A stretch of 64,000 nt of DNA from Pocillopora verrucosa. Taxonomy: Eukaryota > Cnidaria > Anthozoa > Scleractinia > Pocilloporidae. The stretch covers positions 12,494,118-12,558,117 of the forward strand of contig NC_089324.1 of NCBI RefSeq assembly GCF_036669915.1, given 5' to 3'. Position 1 is the stretch's first letter; each line of letters begins with the position of its first letter. A model generated the notes under the pieces. The model searched no databases and was not told where the DNA came from. It saw only the letters and a list, made by a program, of their open reading frames with translations. The position numbers and the translations under genes were made by a program. Shown here piece by piece: positions 1-8,788 of the stretch.

Positions 1-1
1 T

Positions 2-1823
2 GACATTCATTTTCAAGCTTACTTGTTAGATGGCCTGATGAGGTGGAATTCTGATCGTGCTTCTGCTGCAGTTTCAAGTACTGAATTAGGACCAGAAAGC
101 TACAATGGATTATTAATACATGCTGTGAATGAGCTAAGTGAAGATGTCCTTGGTAAGAAAGTCAAGCCCAATGTTCAGAATATTGGAATCTATACAGGTG
201 AAATGATAGGAGTTGAGTATCTCTTCAATCAGACTGGTGAGATTCTCAAGGACAACACCCTAGTAAATGAAGATATGACACAACAGGAGGAAGAACCTCT
301 CTCAGATGTTAACCCAGACCAAATAGATGAAGGATTTAATGAAGATGAAGATGAGACAATTGCACCTACAGATCAGGTGCTTACTGTGCCTTTGGGCAAT
401 GAAAGAGGTAAGTGTGCATTGTCCACAAAATCTGCCTTTCCTGAATTTTTAACTGAAAATGTGAATTTACTTTTAGACTCAGATGCTGCCAGTACTTCTG
501 ATGAAGACTCTGCTGAGCTTGCTGGAAGTGATGCAGAGGTAAGTTTATAGTTAATATTTTGTAGTACTTTATATAAGGAATCAGAAAGTAAACTCTGAAT
601 TATTACAATTAATTTGTCCATAGGACTCTGCTGGGCCTGACAACATTCAGGGATATGGAGAAGTTCAGGCTTTAGCAGCATATTTGGTTTCTCTGAGAGA
701 AGGAAATATGGCCTTGTCCAATACACAAGCCAAAGAAATCATCAGACTGTGGAAAAGCCTTCATGAATATGACCAACAACCAACAACATTTGCTCCACGA
801 CACCGCACTACACTGGTGAAGGGAAAATTTAAAGCTCCAAAGAGAAGAAGTACCAATGTTGTACCAGGGCTTGACAGTACTAGGAGGTGAGCTACTGTAC
901 AGCTAATGTTGTAAATATCACACAGGACTCTTTTTTTATACAATTTTGTTTTTCTTTCTTTAAGATGTTTTCTAGGCTCCAACAGTGCTCCAGCCCAATG
1001 GCCAGATTGTAACAGGTACACTGAGGCAATTATATCTCAACTGTGTAATCTGCATCCTGGGCCAGAGAAATCAAAGAAAAAAACAACAAACCGTTGGTCT
1101 CTAGTGTGTAAAGACTACAGAGGCATACAAGAACGTGTTATGAACAATAGCATGGTGATGAGAGAGACACAGATTCAGCTACCAGATATAAACCAAACAA
1201 CACTAAGTCAGTGGTATATCAAGCGACAAAAGAAGAAAGAACAAGAAATACTTAAACAGGGACTACCTCAACGAACTGAACCAGCAGCATCAAAGACACC
1301 TTTACCAGCAGCCATACCACTGCCTCCGTCTCTGCCACAAGTCAACTATCCTGTGCCCTTTAAATTTGTATTACCAACCAATACCACAGGAACAGCTGTT
1401 CTCAGAGGTCAAACTTCAAAAGCTTGCCAACCGATGCCAATTCTTCCAGCTCCTGTTCCTCCTATTACTTTCTTACAGCCACCAACAGTAGTCAGAAGAT
1501 TTCCCCCTGTTCCAATACAATCCAAAATACAAACACAACACCATCAGCCTCAATCTTGGCAACAAAAGTCTCAATCTCAACCATCAGTACACTCAAAGCA
1601 AAAAGATGAAACAAGGACTACTCAGGAACAAAAGGCAAGCACCAGTCGTAAGCGATCCTCGTATAACACGGTTTGCTCCAAGTGTGGAAAGAAGAAAGAC
1701 CCTGAAAATCATAAACAATACTTTGGAAACTGGTATTGTAACACAATGACCGACGAGAGCTTTGAGACATGGAGGGAAAACCTTAAAAACAACAAACGAT
1801 ATAAAAAGAAGAAGACAGATTGA
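2..1823 (+). CDS. Unrecognised multi-exon gene, 3' part (zinc-ribbon-like C-terminus)
   Basis: The gene is open at the left edge, so the 5' part is missing. Proposed exons are 2-407, 477-538, 624-886 and 965-1823; all introns have GT..AG ends and keep the frame, giving 529 residues before a TGA. Introns are tiny (69, 85, 78 bp). The first intron is a multiple of three with no stop, so it could be retained. Visible parts: an N-terminal block containing LMRWNSDRASAAV, an acidic Asp/Glu-rich stretch, a conserved-looking block (WPDCNRYTEAI, then LPDINQTTLSQWY), a Pro/Gln-rich linker, and a C-terminal CSKCGKKKDPENHKQYFG ... WYC element that could bind zinc, ending in a basic tail. The layout resembles uncharacterised, possibly transposon-related invertebrate proteins, but I cannot name the family. 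Function unknown. Confidence 0.7.
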
Positions 1824-2150
1824 CTTATATAATTTTTGTTTATTTATTTTAACTTTTTTTTTTTTTTTTTCCGTTCAAGCTTGCTTGAACAACGCCGAGT
1901 GCTGGGCGGCGGTCAATTAGCCTGGCTCCCTCAGTGAGCAACTAGCTCCTGAGGATTGGGCAATGGTTCCCTTGGTGGAGGAAATGCCATCATAAATTCA
2001 AATCTTCAAACTTTTAATGCTGCCTAGCGCAATTGCTAGAAGGTCCCAAGCCCTTAATAAAGCAGAGGGAAAGTTTGTTGCATTTTTCAATCTTTTTCTT
2101 TTGTTTTTTGTTTTTGTTTTATACTTTTAAACAGCGTCCCAAAAACGAAT
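1824..2150. other. 3' flank of the first gene, no gene seen
   Basis: A poly-T run (about 1853-1870) is followed by a short perfect palindrome at 1873-1890 built on GTTCAAG/CTTGAAC. This may be the end of a repeat element. No coding evidence. Confidence 0.5.
2056..2061 (+). terminator. Candidate polyadenylation signal
   Basis: AATAAA about 235 bases after the stop codon of the first gene. It is the first canonical hexamer seen downstream on that strand. No cleavage site can be proven from sequence. Confidence 0.4.
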
Positions 2151-2159
2151 TTTTACTTA

Positions 2160-2365
2160 ATTATGTATTCCATATTCTTCTCTTTGCAGACTGCCTGTAC
2201 TTCTGTGAAGGAATCCCCTTCCGCTGCGGGATCCAAAACAGAGAAGAATGGGCGCCTTCTTCGACCAAGGAAGGCGCCCATTCTTCTCTGTAAGCTCTCT
2301 GTGGAAAAAAGGGGATTCCTTTAGAGAGGCACATGCCGCCCGCAAGGCAAGAAGGAATAGTTAGT
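2160..2365. repeat. Long nested palindrome (hairpin or fold-back element)
   Basis: The core is a perfect 21-bp inverted repeat (2239-2259 with 2270-2290) around a 10-base loop. A second perfect 13-bp pair lies outside it (2208-2220 with 2309-2321). Weaker pairing continues outward, near 2170-2200 with 2327-2360. The whole can fold into a stem of roughly 90-100 bases per side with bulges. No reading frame of note runs through it. Confidence 0.8.
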
Positions 2366-3369
2366 TCCTCAAACTCTTCTTCTAAGGAATGAATTCAAGA
2401 GGAAGTGTTACTTTCATCAGTCACAAAAGACTGGTTACATGTTCACCCATTTGACTGCCTTTACGGCTGTCATAGTGATTGTTTGGCGAATGATGAAGCA
2501 CTTTACTCTGGAGCTGTTTTTGAGTAAATTTTTTGTCTCTGTGAAGGAATTTTGAGACTTGTGTCAGGGAAATGTGGCAAAACGACACGAATCGCGCTGA
2601 GTAAAGCTCTCGAATGCCTCGCTTGTCACCCACGCGTTCATCAGGCTGTTAGCGCGCACCACACATTCAAGGGCGATCGTGGACACTTAGGAGAGCGATG
2701 CTTTATGCACCTCTCTACTTCTATGTTCATTACAGACAATTGATGCAAAAAATTTGTATTTTTCAAACAGTGAACTTTGAAGTATAGAAACACTTAGCGC
2801 AACCCTCTCGCAAGAGTGCATGATCACGCTTGAACACGTGGCGCGTGGTAGGAGCCTAATGCACGCGTAGATCACAAACAAGGCATTTGAGAACGTTTCT
2901 CAGCGTTACTCCTGACTTTTTTGATCGGCTCTTTAAATATTTTTTTAAACATTAAAGTAACAAATCTGAATTGTTTAAGTTTACCTCTTCGGGAGAATGA
3001 GAAATCAAGTTGCGGAGCATTCACTTTTCCTGCTGCTCAGAATTCTTCTTGAACACCTCATCCACTTCTCTTGTGTAGCCAAGCGTCGGATCTCTCTTGG
3101 TAAGAAGTCTAAACTTCGGCATTCTCGCGATCAATGGCGAAAAGATATAAACAAAAAGAAAAACCTCGAAGGCAAAACGATCGAGCATGTACACCTCTCC
3201 AAGAACAATTTTTGGAAGCTTACTGCTCTAAACAGTCTTATAAAACATCTTAGAAACGCGATTTCTCTGTTGATCTCACACTCCCCCGAATGACTTTTTA
3301 AATCGCGTCCTCAAAAGTTAGAGAACGAACCGCTGTAGATCTGTTGTTGTTACGTGTAGTTCACAAACT
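2366..3369. other. Intergenic stretch without a recognised gene
   Basis: Mixed-composition DNA with several short open frames. The longest, 2997-3293 (+), codes for 98 basic residues with no domain or motif I recognise. Treated as non-coding. Confidence 0.4.
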
Positions 3370-3423
3370 GGCCAATCACATCCGCTCGTTTGGTTTATTG
3401 AAATCGAGTGGATGTGATTGGTC
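3370..3423. promoter_or_regulatory. Inverted repeat carrying paired CCAAT boxes
   Basis: 3370-3388 and 3405-3423 are a near-perfect 19-bp inverted repeat. Each arm has CCAATCACATCC in opposite orientation, separated by 16 bases. A third GTGATTGGCT (inverted CCAAT) follows at about 3446-3455. CCAAT boxes are typical proximal promoter elements (NF-Y sites), but no gene start is obvious beside them except the tRNA at 3694. Confidence 0.4.
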
Positions 3424-3693
3424 GAAGATTCCTAATGTACAGGACGTGATTGGCTGCCACTTAGCATGTTCCTCTGTCTTTGACCAGAGGAACACTGGCA
3501 CTGAACTATCACTGTAAGAACAGTGGCGTTAGTAGACACAGAAATTTATAATCTCCTGCAAGTATGAATGTGTTTGGGAGAAGGTATGAAGTTAATTGAC
3601 TCTCTTCTTGCCAGGATACATATGATTTGTCTGTTTGAAAACATTCTGTACATGATTTGTCTATTTGAAAGCATCTTGTGAGCTGTAGTGGCA

Positions 3694-3765
3694 GCCGTGA
3701 TCGTATAGTGGTTAGTACATTGCGTTGTGGCCGCAATAACCCAGGTTCGAATCCTGGTCACAGCA
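3694..3765 (+). tRNA. tRNA-His: tRNA-His (anticodon GTG)
   Basis: Full cloverleaf sequence: acceptor GCCGTGA, D-arm TATAGTGGTTAGTA (A box), anticodon GTG at 3727-3729 in the loop TTGTGGC, T-arm GGTTCGAATCC (B box) and discriminator A at 3765. An RNA polymerase III stop (a T run) follows at 3767. The 3' acceptor strand reads CACAGC where CACGGC would pair fully, so there is one C-A mismatch. It may still be functional or be a young pseudogene. It faces a second tRNA-His at 4583. Confidence 0.88.
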
Positions 3766-4582
3766 CTTTTTTTTCTTACTATTAACTAATGTCTATTTTT
3801 ACTCTTCGTAAATTTTTCTTTTTCAATAGTCCTCTTTGACGAGTCCGCTCCGCATTAACGACACAAGACATCCTTGAGGATAAAATGCAAACCGGAACTC
3901 GTTCCAATGTTTTCCGTTCTACTCTCCCTCCTGGTTTGTCCGAGGAATACGTTTGGAAGAAAAACTCTTGAGCCCCGTCCGAGGAATAGTGCATCCACGA
4001 CACCAGAACGAGTGCTCGCAACATGAGCTTTCTAACAGCAATGTAGCGCGCTCGCCCTTGGGAGGACATGGAGCGTGCGTGTGAACTGTTCTGCCATAGC
4101 ATGGGCACGCTTGCACCTAACTTGCCACGTACCTCTCCAGTTTGGTGAATTTGTCTTAAGATTATTTTCATGACTTCTTAGCTTTTGATAACGAGGACGG
4201 GCATAGAATAATTGCGAAAGAGAACAGAATCGTGAATAATATCAGCTATAAAGAAGTAGAATGGGCTGAGTACTCCACTCTCTAGTTACCTGAAGTCAAC
4301 CCTTACCGTTCATTCAAATTTTTAGTTATCTTCATTCACTTTTTCAAACATTTTCCGCTGCTGTTCACAGGATGCTATTAAATAGACATTGTCAGATCAC
4401 ACACTCGACAAGCAGTTGTGATCTTTAACAGTCACTGTATTTCATATCATTTCGGAACAAAATATCAGCATTCTTCGAAAGCACCAAAAGAGAACGAAGA
4501 AACAATTAAAACATTTACTGGGGGTGGAAATAAAATGAGAGGAAGAAAAAGGAGATGGAGAAAAAAAAAACTGTTTTATGAG
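3766..4582. other. Spacer between two convergent tRNA-His genes
   Basis: An open frame on the minus strand (4171-3782, 129 codons) has no recognisable domain and lies in otherwise ordinary sequence; not called as a gene. An A run at 4561-4570 is the T-run terminator of the minus-strand tRNA. Confidence 0.4.
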
Positions 4583-4654
4583 TGCCGTGACCAGGATTCG
4601 AACCTGGGTTATTGCGGCCACAACGCAATGTACTAACCACTATACGATCACGGC
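4583..4654 (-). tRNA. tRNA-His: tRNA-His (anticodon GTG), convergent copy
   Basis: Same tRNA as at 3694 but on the minus strand. The acceptor stem GCCGTGA/TCACGGC is fully paired, the anticodon GTG is at 4619-4621 and the discriminator is A (complement of 4583). A T-run terminator follows on the minus strand (4561-4570). The body matches the 3694 copy except for the repaired acceptor base, so this is the more canonical of the two. Confidence 0.93.
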
Positions 4655-4689
4655 TGTCATTCCAGCTTACGTAAAATAAACTGTGGAAT

Positions 4690-4830
4690 TTAAGAATGGT
4701 TTTAGAGTTAAAAACAAAAAACAAAACAAAACAAACAAACAAACAAAAAAGCCAAACAATAACAACAACGAAGGCAGCAAAGAACAACAACAAGAGAAAC
4801 AAACAAAAAAACAACACAATAAATGGTAAC
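4690..4830. repeat. A-rich low-complexity DNA
   Basis: AAAC/AAC-type runs. The open frame on the other strand (4832-4515) is only a phenylalanine/leucine/valine-rich shadow of this simple sequence and of the tRNA. Confidence 0.7.
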
Positions 4831-4904
4831 ATCTAAGGCATCAGGAAAAGATAAATTAATAATGGATGATAAATGGACAGATGAAAGCGTGAGTGACAAT
4901 TTAA

Positions 4905-5543
4905 GAGTGCGTTCCTTTGGGAGAATCCGGATCAGGATTTCTGATCTGTGACGTTCTTTTCGAGCAAATCCATTTTCAGATCAGTGATCGATCAAATCCA
5001 CTCTGGACTAGGATTCATCGGATCACTTATCTGCGTGATCTGAAGACGGATCATTAGATCACTGATCCGACGCGTTCCTTTGGGCGAAGGATCCGAAATT
5101 AATCATTTTGCCCAGCGGTGCTTAATTTCAAACAAGTAGGTGCGTCATATATTGACCGGAAAGATTGTTGGCACTAATATTCTGCGATAAACACGAAATA
5201 AAATCGATTTTGTGATATTAAGTCAATCGGCCACTGTCCGCAGGCATTCAGGGTTCCAAGTATCCATAACATAATCAATACTTGCTTCTGTTTTAATTCC
5301 ATCGTTTGAGTTTACCATGAAAAAATGTGTTTTCTAATGAATAGTGCGCGCTAAAAGCCCATGCAGTTAGACGAGCCATTCAAGGAAGAGCTCAGTAACC
5401 CACGTGCATACAAAACTCTTAATATGGCACACTTTTTGGAATTTTCTGAGAGCTCGTCTAAAACTCTGTTCCTTACATGTACCGTGATCTGTGTGATCTT
5501 AGATCACAAATCCAAATCTGGATCCTCCCAAAGGAACGCACAC
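4905..5543. mobile_element. Non-autonomous DNA transposon (MITE) with TIRs and TAA target duplication
   Basis: The ends are inverted copies of G(A/T)GTGCGTTCCTTTGGGA, continuing with weaker similarity through a GATC-rich subterminal region. The element is flanked by TAA at 4902-4904 and 5544-5546. At 639 bp it has no transposase frame. A further copy of the terminal motif (GCGTTCCTTTGGG) sits inside at 5072-5084, hinting at a nested or compound origin. A 3-bp TWA-like duplication suits the PIF/Harbinger group (inference). Confidence 0.8.
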
Positions 5544-5546
5544 TAA

Positions 5547-6351
5547 GTTTGAGTATGGCGGGATTCGTTGTTACATCTGATTGGAATACCGTTAGGTCGA
5601 GATAGCGGCGCGCGTTTTTCAGAGCAATCCCAGAGTGAAGTAAAGCAAAACAAGTGTAGTTTCAAATATTTTCAACAGTTAGATAAATAGAGATCGCTCT
5701 AATCCTAAAGAAATCATTTTTTTATCATCAGACAGAAGAACGTTATTTCTAAAATTATCAATGGCAACAGAGTTCAGTGTAGTTTCATTTTATTCAAAAG
5801 TACATACTAACCCTTTAACTCCCAAGATCTGATTGTTACGCGCAGTAGGCACAGCCTGCGCGTGGCTTACCTTGGCGAGGGAGAGCGACAAAAAAATTTG
5901 GCCCTTACTCGCTAGAAAGTATACCTACTTTACGTGCTGGCTGTATTACAGTAATAAATTTTCCGCCAGTTCAAAACTTTAATCCTTGAGGTTTTCATTT
6001 CACACAAACAAATTACAATCATATATTTCCTAGTAATAATTTTTTTTCTCAAAATTCAATAATGATAATAATAATAACGATGATGATGATGATGATCTTG
6101 ATAATAATAATATTAATATCATCATGGTATAACATGAAAGATATATGCCTTTCTGACAAGTTTATGATAGATAATAAGAAAAATACTCACTTTGTAAAAA
6201 TTCTGATTAAATTATGAATACTAACTAGTCCATTAACAAGGGTAAATAAGTTAAAACATTTAAAATGTTTGTGTTTTGATTGACTTAGACCTGGAGTGCT
6301 CTCACGGTGTGACAGAACCACGACTGGAGCCCAGACCTCTCTATCCAGAGT
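5547..6351. other. Intergenic, simple repeats only
   Basis: Contains one end fragment of an R1 element (about 5810-5838, CCCTTTAACTCCCAAGATC) and an imperfect AAT/GAT microsatellite (about 6059-6126). No gene seen. Confidence 0.5.
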
Positions 6352-6569
6352 CCAGGGCCTAGTTGTTCAAAGCTGGGTTAAGATAACCCAGGGTTATTGT
6401 GAAATCTGATTTCAGATTTGAAAACTTTAAAAGAAAATTCAATAACAATCCTTTGACTACAATTTTATGATTGGATTTCCTAAAACGAATCGAGGAAATT
6501 ATACAGAAATCCAGATTAAAATTTAACCCTGGGTTAGTGCCAAACAGACTTTGAACAACCAGGCCCTGG
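6352..6569. mobile_element. MITE with GGCC-rich inverted ends
   Basis: 6352-6372 and 6549-6569 match in inverted orientation at 20 of 21 positions (core CCAGGGCCT.GTTGTTCAAAG). A second inner inverted pair is built on TAACCCAGGGTTA. At 218 bp it has no coding capacity. The ends carry a mirrored flanking CC(A)GTG-type motif, but the target duplication is unclear. Confidence 0.75.
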
Positions 6570-6579
6570 CCAGTGCATC

Positions 6580-6786
6580 AACCCTATACCCATAAGAGTG
6601 ACTAGCTTCTAGTTTCTTTATATAATATCACCCCTGAATTAAAAAGTAAGGTCACAAGAATAAAGTAAATGATCACCAACTAAAGAAGCTTTGATTGTTA
6701 AACAAATTCTCCTTGTCAGCACCTAAGGAAATGTATAGAGAACAGTATGGAGAATATGCATACTGATGTTTGGGTGTAAAGGGATA
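6580..6786 (-). repeat. R2 MITE copy (reverse orientation)
   Basis: Reads in reverse as CCCTTTACACCCAAACATC, then a TCTCCATACTGTTCTC core, ending near CACTCTTATGGG. Full length, about 205 bp. Confidence 0.75.
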
Positions 6787-8353
6787 ACTGTAAGGACTCT
6801 GCATCCTTCAAAAAATAATCATTCGCTATCTTAAATTCACACATGCACATAACATTGCTTGAGGACAGAAAAATAATATTCTTCAAAATATTAACCAATT
6901 ATTTCATAATTAACAGTATCATTAAAGGATGATGGCTCACAACTCATGTGTTTTACTCTTGTCAAATGCATGCATGATTCCTCTGTCTGCATATTCATAA
7001 GAACCCTTGGGCGAGATAAATTTAATTCCATAATTTTTAACATATACTTTGAGTAGATATATGTAATGTACATTCAATATCAATGTGTTCAAGTGACAAT
7101 ACAATTACCATAATTATTTTCTTCCACAGATATGTACACCTATATTTTATATGAATATAACGATCACTAAATGTGTGGACTATTTTGAATCGTCATTTAA
7201 CAGTTACATAAAAAACATTTACACACCTCAGTATCTTTTTGCATAAATGATTCATCAACTATCCTTGTGATAGTATTTACCTTGTTATAATAGCAAACTA
7301 ATGTAAATTAAAACACTGGTGGATATGGTAAGTCACCCACAAATTTTGTAACAAATAAGGGTGTGGCTCTTCTGCAAGAACATCTTGAAAATGTGCTGCA
7401 AATTTTCATAAATTTACTCTTTTTATGAAATTTTATGAAAAACACAATTTATGAATATTCCTAAGTCTTTCAAGCAAACTAACACATCAATCCTTTACAC
7501 TCTTAGAGTGACATGCATCTGATTTCTCTTAATAGTATTGCTGCCAAATTAAACATTGAGGTCATGTCAGCACCTTAAGAAATGTAAAGAAAATAGTTTG
7601 GAGAAAATTAGCATGTTAAGGATTAATCATTTTCATTAGGCTTATCAGTCAGTGTAGCTCATCTACCATTGTGGGCTACTGCCAGTGCTGCTTATCTGCC
7701 AGTGCACCTCTGTCTATTGGTGTTTACAGTTAGTTAGAGCTCTTTTCAATTTAGTGACACTGAATTAAAACCAAAAGTTATCAGAGCAGCTGGTTAAGGG
7801 ATTTGAAATATCACAATAAACAAATTCAAACTCAAAGTAAAAACAAGCCCCTTGCTTGAGGCCTGGAAAAGCACTAGTGAAATCAATGAGTCTGGATTTG
7901 TTTTGGTTCTGCATCTGATTGGATGAGAAGGTGGCATAAGTTTTTTAAGACCAATCACAGAGCAATGTAGAGCCAAACTACTGCAAACACTGATTATTCA
8001 AATGAAAATTGCTCTACTTTTTAGGTAGTATAACCCATAAAAACCTAGCTCATCTGCCATGCCACATACTTCTTGTACATCTGAAAATGGATGTAGTTTC
8101 TGTGGGAAAGATTATAGAACACTAAGTTTAAAGACACTAGGACTGAAACGTGTACCAAACATCTAAAAGTCCATGGTTCTATTCCCAATAGATTCAATTT
8201 TGATTTTAATACTGACTTACTGGTTGGACCATTAACTGCTGACTGACTGATTCACAGACTTATTGAATGAGTGACTGACTGAAAGAATAAGTGCGTAAAG
8301 GGGGCGAGTTTCTAAAGAAACTGTGGTGCTGTGTTTGTAGGGGAGTATAACAA
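6787..8353. other. Intergenic downstream of MOCS1, no gene seen
   Basis: AT-rich DNA with only short open frames. I looked on the minus strand for MoaC-like (MOCS1B) sequence, such as a K(K)TSELIPLCHPL-type block, and found none. A degenerate TGAC/CTGA simple repeat occupies about 8234-8290. Confidence 0.5.
7489..7626 (-). repeat. R2 MITE copy, internally deleted
   Basis: Both termini of the R2 type are present in reverse orientation, but the middle (the block normally holding the TTTAACAATC motif) is missing, leaving 138 bp. Confidence 0.6.
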
Positions 8354-8528
8354 GGTAATTTGGTTTTATTAACTGAATTCATTAGGTAATATTAATTGGC
8401 CACTGTAAAGAGTTTCAAAACTGACGTTTTCGAGCAGAAAAGGGCTAATGCTCAAAACGTCAGCTTTGAAACTCTTAACCATGACCAATTTACATTTATC
8501 AACTCAGTTGATGAAACCAAATTATCCT
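8354..8528. mobile_element. Hairpin MITE inside a TGAC-type simple repeat
   Basis: A 175-bp sequence whose halves are inverted copies. The centre pairs AAAGAGTTTCAAAACTGACG with CGTCAGCTTTGAAACTCTT around a GGGCTAATGCTC loop, and the outer ends pair AATTTGGTTTT with AAACCAAATT. The flanks on both sides (about 8234-8290 and 8529-8700) are degenerate GACTGACT repeats. A half-length relative lies at 10440-10547 in the same kind of repeat. Confidence 0.7.
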
Positions 8529-8788
8529 GAAAGAATAAGTGACCAACTCACTGAATAACTCCATGATATATTGACTGACCAATTGACTCATTGACAAACG
8601 ACTACCTGATTCTGACCAACTGACTGATAACTAACTAATGATTGACGGAATGACTGCCTGAATTATTGAAAAAAAATTTACTGACAGACTGCATGACTAA
8701 CCTTAGCATGTAGAGCAAATAGGGGATTATAAGCCACACTAGTGAAAATGAAATATACCCCTCACAAAAAATTTTACCTGTTTGGTTG

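Noticed and set aside
2997..3293. 98-codon frame with a basic, Leu-rich product
   Set aside because: No family likeness, no splice or regulatory context. Kept only as a note on the intergenic stretch.
3782..4171. 129-codon minus-strand frame between the tRNA-His genes
   Set aside because: No recognisable domain, no paralogue in the window, and a length that can occur by chance in this more GC-balanced stretch.
4515..4832. 105-codon minus-strand hydrophobic frame (looks like a membrane protein)
   Set aside because: It is a translation of an A-rich simple repeat and of the tRNA gene.
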